Shown here: piece after piece, positions 1 through 6,102 of the stretch | Numbering within the stretch: position 1 is the first letter of the stretch | How the letters are laid out: every line of letters begins with the position of its first letter | Assembly (NCBI GenBank): GCA_035949255.1 | Contig: DASZIL010000190.1 | Coordinates: forward strand, 1-8,324 | Length of the DNA: 8,324 bases | Direction of reading: 5' to 3' | DNA from: GAS188 sp035949255 | GTDB taxonomy: Bacteria; Pseudomonadota; Alphaproteobacteria; Rhizobiales; Beijerinckiaceae | Position numbers and translations under genes: made by a program | The notes under the pieces: generated by a model | Told to the model about the DNA's origin: nothing | Databases searched by the model: none | Seen by the model: only the letters and a program-made list of their open reading frames with translations

Positions 1-65
1 GGAATGACGAAACAGCCGCTTTCGTGAAGGCGTCGAAATTCCGCGATCTTGTCCACATTTACCAT
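1..65 (-). CDS. Isocitrate lyase/PEP mutase family protein, N-terminus only
   Basis: A leftward gene starts with ATG at 65 and runs off the left edge; 21 whole codons are visible, reading MVNVDKIAEFRRLHESGCFV and then I-P. An AGGAG ribosome site lies at 76-72, six bases before the ATG, which supports this start. The pattern 'FRxLHE...CFVIP' is typical of the first strand of the (beta/alpha)8 barrel in the isocitrate lyase/phosphoenolpyruvate mutase superfamily (members include oxaloacetate decarboxylases, 2-methylisocitrate lyases and carboxy-PEP mutases), where it is usually followed by N-P-W-D. None of the catalytic residues lie in the window, so the exact reaction cannot be told. It points the same way as the dehydratase to its right but is separated from it by a repeat-filled spacer, and it has its own ribosome site, so joint transcription is uncertain. 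The family call rests on about 22 residues. Confidence 0.55.
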   Translation of the reverse strand, partial: MVNVDKIAEFRRLHESGCFVI

Positions 66-87
66 TGTGGGCTCCTGGGCGGTCATC

Positions 88-243
88 GTGAGGAGTGAAA
101 AGTGAGGAGTGAAAAGTGAGTTAGTGGCGAGTAGCGAGTGGCGAATAGCGAGTAGGCAGCCACTGCAAAGCAGCTCACCTTCACTCTTCACTCTTCACGT
201 CTTCATTTCTCCCGCTTCGCTATTCGCTATTTCGCTATTCGCC
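88..243. repeat. Four blocks of 7-bp tandem repeats in crossed inverted order
   Basis: This spacer between two leftward genes is built almost wholly of degenerate heptamers. Block A (88-120) is a perfect 14-bp tandem made of GTGAGGA+GTGAAAA, 2.4 copies. Block B (123-157) has five 7-bp units of the type AGTRGCG/AATAGCG. Block A' (179-198) has nearly three copies of CTTCACT, the reverse complement of the A type. Block B' (218-243) has CGCTATT units with one extra T, the reverse complement of the B type. A small CTGC-AAA-GCAG hairpin sits between them at 163-173. The order is A-B-A'-B', so A/A' and B/B' pairings would cross like a pseudoknot instead of nesting. No open frame here looks coding. 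It may be a slipped-strand repeat, a mobile intergenic repeat or a structured 3' region of the dehydratase mRNA; the repeat itself is seen directly and its role is unknown. Confidence 0.85.
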
Positions 244-246
244 CCT

Positions 247-2136
247 TCAATGATTATCCCGCGGCAATCCCTTCGATTCAGCGATGCGTTGATATTTGAC
301 GGCCGGCTTCAGCACCATGCCTTGCGCCATCTGATCCACCATGCCGCGCTGAATCTCCTGCCACGGGGTCTGATGGGCCGGGTAATGATAGCCGCCACGG
401 CCCTGGAGAGCCGCGCGGCGCTTGTCGATCTCGGCTTTCGGGATGAGGATGTCGGCCGTGCCCTTCTTGAGATCGATGCGCACGCGATCTCCCGTCCGCA
501 AGATCGCAAGGCCCCCGCCCGCGGCCGCCTCCGGCGACGCGTTGAGGATGGAGGGTGAGCCCGAGGTGCCCGATTGCCGCCCGTCGCCGATGCAGGGGAG
601 CGAATTCACTCCGTCCTTGATGAGGTAGGCGGGCGGACGCATGTTCACGACCTCCGCCGCGCCCGGATAGCCGATCGGCCCGACACCGCGGATGAAGAGA
701 AGGCAATGCGCGTCGATCTTCAGCTTCGGATCATCGATGCGCGCATGGTAATCCTCGGGGCCGTCGAAGACGACCGCGCGGCCTTCGAAGGCCTCGCGAT
801 CCTTGGGGTTCGAGAGATAGCGGTCGCGAAACTCCTTCGAGATCACGCTCGTCTTCATGATGGCCGAGTCGAAGAGATTCCCCTTGAGCACGATGAAGCC
901 CGCATCCTTGACGAGCGGCTTGCTGAAGGGGCGGATCACATCCTCGTCGCTCGAGGCGCGTCCCCGGCAATTCTCCCCGATGCTCCTGCCGTTCGCCGTC
1001 AAGGCGTCTTCGCGAATGAGCCCTTGGCGCATGAGCTCGCCGACGACCGCCGGCACGCCGCCCGCGCGGTGATACTCCTCGCCGAGATAGAAACCGGCGG
1101 GCTGCATGTTGACGAGAAGCGGCACCTTGTGGCCGACCTTCTCCCAATCCTCGACATCGAGCTTCACGCCGATGTGCCTGGCGATGGCGTTGAGATGGAT
1201 CGGCGCATTGGTCGAGCCCCCGATCGCCGAATTGACCACGATTGCGTTCTCGAAGGCCTCGCGCGTCAAAATATCCGAGGGCTTGAGATCCTCGCGCACC
1301 ATCTCGACGATGCGTTTTCCGGTGCGATAGGCGATCTGGCCGCGCTCGCGGTAAGGCGCCGGAATGGCCGCGCAACCGGGAAGCGACATGCCGAGCGCCT
1401 CGGCAAGCGAATTCATGGTCGAGGCCGTGCCCATGGTGTTGCAATGGCCGGCGGAGGGCGCGGAATCGGCGACCGCCTCGAGCATCTCGTTGAAATCGAT
1501 CTTGCCCGCCGCGAAATCCTGGCGCGCCTGCCACAAAATGGTGCCCGAGCCGGCGCGCGTGCCATGGTGCCAGCCGTTCAGCATCGGGCCGCCCGAGAGC
1601 ACGATGGCGGGAATATTCACGGTCGCCGCCGCCATGATGCAGGCCGGTGTCGTCTTGTCGCAACCCGTCGTCAGCACCACGCCGTCGAGCGGGTAGCCGT
1701 AGAGCACCTCGACGAGCCCGAGATAGGCGAGGTTCCGGTCGAGCGCCGCGGTCGGCCGTTTGCCGGTCTCCTGGATCGGATGCACCGGAAATTCGATCGC
1801 CACTCCGCCCGCCTCGCGGATGCCCTCGCGCACGCGCTTGGCGAGCTCGAGGTGGTGGCGGTTGCAGGGCGAAAGGTCGGACCCGGTCTGCGCGATGCCG
1901 ATGATCGGCCTGCCACCGCGCAGCTCCTCGAGAGTAAGCCCGTAATTCAGATAGCGCTCGAGATAGATCGCCGTCATGTCGGGATGGGCGGAGTTGTCGA
2001 ACCACTCCTGGGAACGAAGCCGCCGGGCATGCGCCATGCCCCTCGTCGGCGTTTTGGTCGTGCCGGTTGCTCGCGTTCGCAGCGGCCGCCGCCTCGCCCC
2101 CCGCCCCCTTCCATTGGCCATCTTGCGTCCCGCCAT
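247..2136 (-). CDS. IlvD/Edd-family sugar-acid dehydratase (D-xylonate/L-arabonate dehydratase type)
   Basis: This 629-residue protein belongs to the IlvD/Edd family, whose Fe-S enzymes remove water from 2,3-dihydroxy acids to give 2-keto-3-deoxy acids. It most resembles pentonate dehydratases such as Caulobacter XylD: it shares the DWFDN-like start of the core (WFDN at 45-48), 'IIGIAQTGSDLSPCN' (78-92), 'LTTGCDKTTPA' (155-165), 'SAGHCNTMGTAST' (228-240), 'GDGRQSGTSGSPS' (517-529) and a PR-x-NH C-terminus. Expected cluster cysteines are C91, C159 and C232; the spacings of 68 and 73 equal those I recall for L-arabonate dehydratase. D160, K161 and the S522-G-T524 motif fit the metal and catalytic site. 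A likely product is 2-keto-3-deoxypentonate, feeding central metabolism. The ATG at 2136 has GAGGG five bases upstream (AAAGGCGAGGGCGATC-ATG). It adds a 33-residue basic tail, and an ATG at 2037 would give the usual core length. True branched-chain IlvD is less likely given the length and motifs. Substrate cannot be fixed from sequence. Confidence 0.9.
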   Translation of the reverse strand: MAGRKMANGRGRGARRRPLRTRATGTTKTPTRGMAHARRLRSQEWFDNSAHPDMTAIYLERYLNYGLTLEELRGGRPIIGIAQTGSDLSPCNRHHLELAKRVREGIREAGGVAIEFPVHPIQETGKRPTAALDRNLAYLGLVEVLYGYPLDGVVLTTGCDKTTPACIMAAATVNIPAIVLSGGPMLNGWHHGTRAGSGTILWQARQDFAAGKIDFNEMLEAVADSAPSAGHCNTMGTASTMNSLAEALGMSLPGCAAIPAPYRERGQIAYRTGKRIVEMVREDLKPSDILTREAFENAIVVNSAIGGSTNAPIHLNAIARHIGVKLDVEDWEKVGHKVPLLVNMQPAGFYLGEEYHRAGGVPAVVGELMRQGLIREDALTANGRSIGENCRGRASSDEDVIRPFSKPLVKDAGFIVLKGNLFDSAIMKTSVISKEFRDRYLSNPKDREAFEGRAVVFDGPEDYHARIDDPKLKIDAHCLLFIRGVGPIGYPGAAEVVNMRPPAYLIKDGVNSLPCIGDGRQSGTSGSPSILNASPEAAAGGGLAILRTGDRVRIDLKKGTADILIPKAEIDKRRAALQGRGGYHYPAHQTPWQEIQRGMVDQMAQGMVLKPAVKYQRIAESKGLPRDNH

Positions 2137-2410
2137 GATCGCGCCCTCGCCTTTAATCTTTTGAATGAAGATCGGGCGCTTCGGCCACGACCATTGGCCT
2201 CATATCGCGCGATTTTCCCGTGTAAATCAATCTTGGCAGGCATTCTTGGCAGGCATGCGACTAATGCTTTTCGGCCGGTTCGCCGGAAGCGAGCCCGCCT
2301 TGCTGTTCAAGCGCCGGCATTTTTGGCATAGGGAGGCCAGGGAGAAAGGGTCGGGGCCACGCGTCATGCCGTGCCCGGCCTTCATGGATACGCGACAATC
2401 GGGGAAAGCC
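2137..2410. promoter_or_regulatory. Divergent intergenic region between dehydratase and aminotransferase
   Basis: This 274-bp spacer must hold the 5' signals of both the leftward dehydratase and the rightward aminotransferase. Visible structure is a perfect 13-bp tandem repeat (2231-2256), a GGCCA-N7-TGGCC inverted repeat (2183-2199), and a CCGG-TTCG-CCGG short hairpin (2275-2286). The stretch around 2200-2270 is more AT-rich than its surroundings, as promoters often are. I could not pick out a convincing -35/-10 pair. The open frame continuing upstream from the aminotransferase through this region lacks family resemblance and is not treated as coding. Confidence 0.45.
2231..2256. repeat. Perfect 13-bp tandem direct repeat, possible operator
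   Basis: The unit TCTTGGCAGGCAT occurs twice back to back (2231-2243 and 2244-2256) with no mismatch, in the middle of the spacer between two divergent genes. It lies about 95 bp from the dehydratase start and 155 bp from the aminotransferase start. A 13-bp spacing places the two copies a little over one helical turn apart, as for some tandem regulator sites, but no regulator gene lies in the window. TTGGCA inside each unit also resembles a -35 hexamer. A chance duplication by slippage is the alternative. Confidence 0.6.
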
Positions 2411-3592
2411 ATGCTGCACACCATCGCCGCCTTCGAGCGCCTTGGCGAAGAGAATGCCTTCGCGGTGCTCGCCCGCGCCACCGCGCTCGCGAGCCAGGGG
2501 CGCGATATCATCAACCTCGGGATCGGCCAGCCTGATTTTCCGACGCCCCCGCACATCGTCGAGGCCGCCGTCAAGGCTCTGCGCGATGGTCATCATGGCT
2601 ACACGCCGGCGACCGGCATCTCGCCGCTGCGCGAGGCGGTGGCGCGCGATCTCCGCCGGCGCTTCTCCGTCGAGGTCTCGCCCGATCGGGTGATGATCCT
2701 GCCGGGCGGCAAGGTCACGATGTTCATGGCGATCTTGATGTTCGGCGAGCCCGGCGTCGAAATCCTCTATCCCGACCCGGGGTTTCCCATCTATCGATCG
2801 ATGATCGAGTTCACGGGAGCAACCCCGATCCCGGTGCCGATCCGGGAAGCGAACGGTTTTGCCTTCCAGGCGCAAGAGACACTTTCGCTCATCACGGCGA
2901 AAACGCGCCTTCTGATCGTCAATTCACCGGCGAACCCGACGGGCGGGGTGACGCCGAAGGCCGAGATCGACGCGCTCGTCGCCGGGCTCGAGCGCCATCC
3001 CGACGTTGCCGTCATGTCGGACGAGATCTATGCCTCGATGACCTATGATGGTGAGGCTCATGTCTCACTCTTGTCCTACCCGTCGCTCCGCGAGCGGCTT
3101 ATTCATCTCGACGGCGCCTCGAAGAGCTATGCGATGACGGGCTGGCGCCTCGGCTGGTCCGTGTGGCCGCAAAAGCTCTACGATCTCGCGCGCAAGCTCG
3201 CCGTGAACGCGCATTCCTGCGTCAATGCCGCGACGCAATGGGCCGGCATCGCGGCACTCGACGGGCCGCAGGATTGCGTCGCGCAAATGGTGGCCGAATT
3301 CGACAAGCGCCGGCATGTGGTGATCGACGGGCTGAACCGCCTCCCCGGCGTCTCCTGCATCAAGCCGAAGGGGGCCTTCTACGCCTTCCCGAACATCACG
3401 CGCAGCGGCTGGAAGGCGAAGCCCCTCGCCTCGGCCCTCCTCGAGGAGGCGGGTGTCGCGGTCATCGGCGGCCCCGATTTCGGCGTGCATGGCGAGGGGT
3501 ATTTGCGCCTCTCGTATGCGAACTCGACCGAGAATATCGAGCGCGCGATCGAGCGGATGGGCGAGTTCCTCGCGCGTCGCAAGGCCGCGTGA
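2411..3592 (+). CDS. PLP-dependent class I/II aminotransferase
   Basis: This 393-residue fold-type I aminotransferase moves an amino group between an amino acid and a 2-keto acid in the cytoplasm using pyridoxal phosphate. Landmarks in order: 'INLGIGQPDFPTP' near 35-47, an N-terminal substrate loop; 'GYTPATGISPLREAV' near 60-74; 'NSPANPTGG' with N175, which contacts the PLP O3'; 'SDEIY' with D204 for the pyridine nitrogen and Y207; 'SKSYAMTGWRLGW' with the Schiff-base lysine K238; and 'YLRLSYANS' with R366 for the substrate carboxylate. All key residues are present and the length is normal for the AspC/aromatic-type subfamily. The ATG at 2411 is chosen because family resemblance begins at 'AAFERLGEENAF'; it is preceded only by a weak GGGGAAAG. 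Upstream in-frame ATGs at 2366 and 2384 have no better ribosome site. The amino acid handled cannot be told from sequence. A small secreted protein gene follows 20 bp later, probably on the same transcript. Confidence 0.92.
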   Translation: MLHTIAAFERLGEENAFAVLARATALASQGRDIINLGIGQPDFPTPPHIVEAAVKALRDGHHGYTPATGISPLREAVARDLRRRFSVEVSPDRVMILPGGKVTMFMAILMFGEPGVEILYPDPGFPIYRSMIEFTGATPIPVPIREANGFAFQAQETLSLITAKTRLLIVNSPANPTGGVTPKAEIDALVAGLERHPDVAVMSDEIYASMTYDGEAHVSLLSYPSLRERLIHLDGASKSYAMTGWRLGWSVWPQKLYDLARKLAVNAHSCVNAATQWAGIAALDGPQDCVAQMVAEFDKRRHVVIDGLNRLPGVSCIKPKGAFYAFPNITRSGWKAKPLASALLEEAGVAVIGGPDFGVHGEGYLRLSYANSTENIERAIERMGEFLARRKAA

Positions 3593-3612
3593 CCGGCGCC
3601 AGGGGCTTCCCG

Positions 3613-4053
3613 ATGTCGCAGAGATTTCGCCGCGCCGTCCTCATGGCGCTCGCTTCGGTTTTCCTCGACGGCGCGATCGGCGCCGCGATGGCCCAATCAC
3701 CACGCCCGTCGCTCGCCAAATGCGATCCGGCGAAGCTTTCCGTCGCGGCCTTCGACGATTGCCTGCGCAAGGCGGAAACGGACACCAGCAAGGGGGTCGA
3801 GGACGCGCTCACGAAAATAAAGGCAGCAATCGACGCGCGCACCGACCTCTCCGGCCAGCAGCGCAACCTGCTCAAGCGACAGATCAATAATTCCAACGAT
3901 CTGTGGACGCGTTATCGCAATGATTTGTGCCAGAACATCGTGCCCATGCTCGCTGGCCCGAAAGCGAAGCTCTTCGAGGAGAACCTCGGCTGCCTCGTCG
4001 ATACGAACACGGCGCGACAAGCCGAGCTCGACGCCCTGATCCCGCCGAAGTGA
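3613..4053 (+). CDS. Secreted LprI-like (DUF1311-type) small protein
   Basis: A 146-residue protein with a Sec signal peptide: basic start (MSQRFRRA), hydrophobic stretch near 8-25, and a likely cut after A-M-A at 25-27. The mature part is mainly helical and has four cysteines (C37, C50, C106, C127), which fits two disulfides in the periplasm. The pattern of a C-x(12)-C pair, then 'W-x-x-Y-R-x-D-x-C' (98-106), then 'G-C-L-x-x-x-T-x-x-R' (126-135) near the end, is that of the LprI-like/DUF1311 family, which includes lysozyme-inhibitor-like proteins. W98, Y101, R102 and R135 are the usual conserved residues of this family. Its exact role is unknown. The ATG at 3613 has AGGGG eight bases upstream and the gene starts 20 bp after the aminotransferase stop, so cotranscription is likely although a functional link is not evident. 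A probable terminator follows 18 bp after the stop. Confidence 0.75.
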   Translation: MSQRFRRAVLMALASVFLDGAIGAAMAQSPRPSLAKCDPAKLSVAAFDDCLRKAETDTSKGVEDALTKIKAAIDARTDLSGQQRNLLKRQINNSNDLWTRYRNDLCQNIVPMLAGPKAKLFEENLGCLVDTNTARQAELDALIPPK

Positions 4054-4071
4054 AAGGCCGGCGCCAGCAAA

Positions 4072-4096
4072 ACGGGACTTGCCCGTCTTGTATTTT
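4072..4096 (+). terminator. Probable intrinsic terminator after LprI-like gene
   Basis: A perfect 5-bp stem ACGGG/CCCGT with loop ACTTG (4072-4086) is followed by the T-rich run CTTGTATTTT. It starts 18 bp after the stop codon at 4053. The stem is short and the T run is interrupted, so strength is probably modest, but position and shape fit the end of the aminotransferase-LprI transcript. Confidence 0.5.
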
Positions 4097-4434
4097 CCGG
4101 AGACGGACCAGGCTCAATTCCGGTAAAGAATTTCAAGGTCCCCGTTGCGTCATGCGCGCCTGAGGGCGCCGTTGCGCGCGCCCTATGGCGGGACGCGCCC
4201 TCTTGCGGTGGATCGATAAGGACGACGCCAAGATCACATTTTCGTGATGACCGTCGATGCGGAGCTTCGGCCGCGGCCCGCCGAACACGCCGGCATCGAG
4301 CCCGGCTTGCACAACGCAAGGATGATGGTCATCTCGTGGAAGCCTGTCATCCGTCTCGCCGCGACGCCGTGTTGATCACTTCCGCCGCCATCACGGCGAC
4401 CGCCATCGACAGGAATCAAGCCCAAGGGGAAACC
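4097..4434. other. Gap upstream of pncA: hairpin and doubtful small ORF
   Basis: This 338-bp stretch after the terminator holds no gene I can support. It contains a GC hairpin with a perfect 7-bp stem AGGGCGC/GCGCCCT and an 8-base loop (4163-4184), without a T run, so it is not a typical terminator. A 42-codon rightward ORF (4247-4375, beginning MTVDAELRPRPAEH) has high third-position GC but no clear ribosome site and no recognised family; it could be chance. The last 100 bases should carry the pncA promoter, and the pncA ribosome site AAGGGGA is at 4424-4430. The in-frame open stretch 4336-4434 before pncA reads without family resemblance and is treated as untranslated. Confidence 0.4.
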
Positions 4435-5070
4435 ATGTCCATCAAGCCGACGCCCGAGGATGTGTTCATCATCGTCGATGTGCAAAACGATTTCCTGCCC
4501 GGCGGCGCGCTCGCGGTGAAGAACGGCGATCAGGTGATCCAGCCGATCAATGCGCTCGCTCGCAAATTCACCAATGTGGTCCAGACGCAAGATTGGCACA
4601 CGAGGGGCCATATGTCGTTCGCTTCGGCTCATTCCGGCATGAAGCCCTTCGAGATGACCAAGCTCGCCTACGGCGATCAGGTGCTCTGGCCCGATCACTG
4701 CGTGCAAGGCTCGCAAGGCGCGGCCTTCTCCGACAAGCTCGACCTGCCGATGGTCCAGCTCGTGATCCGCAAGGGGTTTCACCCCGACGTCGACAGCTAC
4801 TCGGCCTTCGTCGAGGCGGATCACGCGACGAAAACGGGCCTTGCCGGCTACCTCAAGGAACGCGGCGTCAAGCGCTGCTTCGTCGCCGGCCTCGCCACGG
4901 ATTTCTGCGTCGCCTGGACCGCGTTGGAAGCGACCAGAGCCGGCTTCGAGACCTATGTGATCGAGGACGCGAGCCGCGGCATCGACACGCTAGGCTCTCT
5001 CGCCGCCGCGATACGCAATATGGATGCGGCCGACGTGAAACGCATTCAATCGAACGCGATCATGGCGTGA
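4435..5070 (+). CDS. pncA: Nicotinamidase PncA
   Basis: A 211-residue cysteine hydrolase of the isochorismatase-like fold that converts nicotinamide to nicotinate and ammonia, feeding NAD salvage (Preiss-Handler route) in the cytoplasm. The catalytic triad is visible: D15 in 'VDVQNDF', K113 in 'IRKGFHPDVDSYSAF' and C158 in 'ATDFCVAWT'. Metal ligands expected from known PncA structures are D53 and H55 in 'TQDWH', probably H59, and H88 in 'WPDHCVQGS'. The 'G-L-A-T-D-F-C' loop separates nicotinamidases from other isochorismatase-like hydrolases. Length is normal (E. coli about 213, M. tuberculosis 186). The ATG at 4435 is chosen over an upstream in-frame GTG at 4336 because it has AAGGGGA four bases before it and puts 'FIIVDVQNDF' at the usual distance from the start. 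It appears to be a single-gene unit and converges on wrbA. Pyrazinamide would probably also be hydrolysed, as for other family members. Confidence 0.95.
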   Translation: MSIKPTPEDVFIIVDVQNDFLPGGALAVKNGDQVIQPINALARKFTNVVQTQDWHTRGHMSFASAHSGMKPFEMTKLAYGDQVLWPDHCVQGSQGAAFSDKLDLPMVQLVIRKGFHPDVDSYSAFVEADHATKTGLAGYLKERGVKRCFVAGLATDFCVAWTALEATRAGFETYVIEDASRGIDTLGSLAAAIRNMDAADVKRIQSNAIMA

Positions 5071-5074
5071 TCGG

Positions 5075-5136
5075 AAAGGAGCCCGGTAATGAGGCTCGAA
5101 CCTCTCTCGCTCATGCCCGCGATGGCGGGCATCTAG
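5075..5136 (+). other. Mini-ORF with strong ribosome site after pncA
   Basis: Five bases after the pncA stop lies AAAGGAG (5075-5081), the best Shine-Dalgarno match in the window, seven bases before an ATG at 5089. The frame is only 15 codons (MRLEPLSLMPAMAGI, stop TAG at 5134) and its second half is the hairpin at 5113-5132. It may be a true tiny peptide, the remnant of a gene whose body was lost or interrupted by the hairpin element, or coincidence. No family is recognisable. Confidence 0.25.
5113..5132. repeat. REP-like 8-bp stem hairpin between convergent genes
   Basis: A perfect 8-bp inverted repeat ATGCCCGC/GCGGGCAT with loop GATG stands between convergent pncA and wrbA. There is no T run on either side, so it is not a standard intrinsic terminator, though it could stabilise or end both messages. 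Its 'CATGCCCGC...GCGGGCAT' form resembles short palindromic repeats that, from memory, are scattered between genes in many alphaproteobacteria. A genome-wide count would tell whether it is a repeated element. Confidence 0.6.
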
Positions 5137-5198
5137 TGGTCAAAATCAAACGCTTGGTACCCGACAGTCAGAGCCGCCGTGGGGCGAAACCCGACGGT

Positions 5199-5798
5199 TC
5201 ATGCCGCGAGCTTCGCGGCGGTTTTGGCAATGAGTTCGCCTTGGTGTCGCGCGCCGTCGAGTTCGAGCTTGCTGGGCTGACGCTCGCCTTTGCCGCCCGC
5301 GATCGTTGTAGCCCCGTATGGCGCGCCGCCGACGATTTCCTCGAGCGTCATTTGTCCGGCATGGCTGTAGGGCAAACCTACGATGACCATACCGAAGTGC
5401 ATGAGGTTCGTGATTATTGAGAAGAGTGTTGTTTCATTACCGCCGTGTTGTGTGGCGCTGGAGGAAAAGGCCCCGCCGACCTTGCCATGCAGCGCCCCGC
5501 TCAACCACAGACCGCCGGCCTTTTCCCAAAAACTCCCCATCGCGGAAGGCATTCTGCCAAAGCGGGTCGGAGCTCCAACGACAATGGCGTCATAGTTTGG
5601 CAAGTCCGCTGGAGTTGCGATCGGAGCGGGTTGATCGAGTTTGAAAAACGATGCTTTCGCGACAGGTTCAGGAACGGTTTCCGCAACGCGTTTGACGTCG
5701 ACCGTCGCACCCGCCGAGCGGGCGCCCTCGGCAACCGCGTATGCCATCGTCTCGATGTGGCCGTAGCTGGAATAGTACAATACGAGAACCTTGGTCAT
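5199..5798 (-). CDS. wrbA: NAD(P)H:quinone oxidoreductase WrbA
   Basis: A 199-residue flavodoxin-fold protein, nearly the same length as E. coli WrbA (198). It reduces quinones by two electrons using NAD(P)H and FMN, protecting against semiquinone redox cycling. FMN-binding elements are clear: the phosphate loop 'YSSYGHIETMA' (9-19), 'PTRFG' (77-81), 'SSSATQHGG' (112-120), H134 in 'HFGMVIVGLPY' and the WrbA signature 'GGAPYGATTIAGGKGERQPS' near 157-176. The 'SATQHGG' loop differs from the E. coli 'STGTGGG' form, and I associate it with alphaproteobacterial WrbA. The ATG at 5798 has AGAGG five bases upstream and matches the family start 'M-x-K-V-L-V-L-Y-Y-S'. It is transcribed alone or at the end of a leftward unit, converging on pncA. 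No regulator lies beside it; the 304-bp upstream gap should hold its promoter. Confidence 0.96.
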   Translation of the reverse strand: MTKVLVLYYSSYGHIETMAYAVAEGARSAGATVDVKRVAETVPEPVAKASFFKLDQPAPIATPADLPNYDAIVVGAPTRFGRMPSAMGSFWEKAGGLWLSGALHGKVGGAFSSSATQHGGNETTLFSIITNLMHFGMVIVGLPYSHAGQMTLEEIVGGAPYGATTIAGGKGERQPSKLELDGARHQGELIAKTAAKLAA

Positions 5799-6102
5799 GT
5801 GCGCCTCTCGGATTGGGGAGTTCGTTGAATACGATTACTCCCGACATAATGCTATCAAATATCGGCCGGCGCCATTGCTGTTAGATTGCCGGACACAGAA
5901 GGCGCACTCGAGCGACGTCGCGAACGTCCGAAAAGGATCGACTCCGATCCGACGACGCGGGAGCCAAGCGTCAGATTCCGACCGCTAGGTCTTCTTGGCA
6001 TCATGCTGGAAGTCCGGATGCGCGCCTTCACGGGAAAGAGCAGGGGCGAAGCTGCGGGGAATGAGCGGAGGTAGCCGGTGTTTGACGGGATGTTCGCCGC
6101 GC
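5799..6102. other. Gap between wrbA and ridA-like gene
   Basis: A 304-bp stretch with no gene I can support. The first 60 bases, next to wrbA, are relatively AT-rich and probably carry its leftward promoter. A 10-bp perfect palindrome GCGACGTCGC lies at 5912-5921, and a leftward terminator candidate at 5931-5950. A leftward ORF (5855-6106, 83 codons) begins with an ATG overlapping the ridA-like stop as ATGA, which suggests translational coupling, but its Ser/Arg/Pro-rich sequence has no family resemblance and the terminator candidate lies inside it. A rightward frame at 5886-6074 starting with TTG is no more convincing. The region may be decayed former coding sequence. Confidence 0.4.
5931..5950 (-). 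terminator. Candidate leftward intrinsic terminator between ridA-like gene and wrbA
   Basis: Read leftward, a perfect 6-bp stem GGATCG/CGATCC with loop GAGT is followed at once by TTTT (forward-strand AAAA at 5931-5934). It lies about 150 bp beyond the stop of the ridA-like gene and 130 bp before wrbA, so it would separate their transcripts. The stem and T run are both short. Confidence 0.4.

Noticed and set aside
88..243. CRISPR array
   Set aside because: The repeats are 7-14 bp units in direct contact without unique spacers, and no cas gene is nearby.
574..2331. 585-codon rightward open frame opposite the dehydratase
   Set aside because: It lies antisense to a clear IlvD/Edd enzyme. Its sequence is rich in Arg, Asp, His and Ala, has no family resemblance, and is what high-GC codon use leaves on the opposite strand.
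2165..2410. 82-residue upstream extension of the aminotransferase
   Set aside because: The extension has no resemblance to aminotransferase N-termini, contains the 13-bp repeat, and lacks a better ribosome site; the family match begins just after 2411.
3163..3612. Long upstream extension of the LprI-like frame into the aminotransferase gene
   Set aside because: This part overlaps the aminotransferase in another frame. The signal peptide begins exactly at the ATG at 3613, with a ribosome site before it.
4336..4434. 33-residue N-terminal extension of PncA
   Set aside because: The start at 4435 has a good ribosome site and gives normal PncA length; the extension has no resemblance to the family or to a signal peptide.
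5089..5110. tRNA T-arm-like string (GAGGTTCGAGCCTC on the minus strand)
   Set aside because: Only a 6-base loop fits the stem, and no acceptor, D-arm or anticodon arm can be built around it, so it is not a tRNA.
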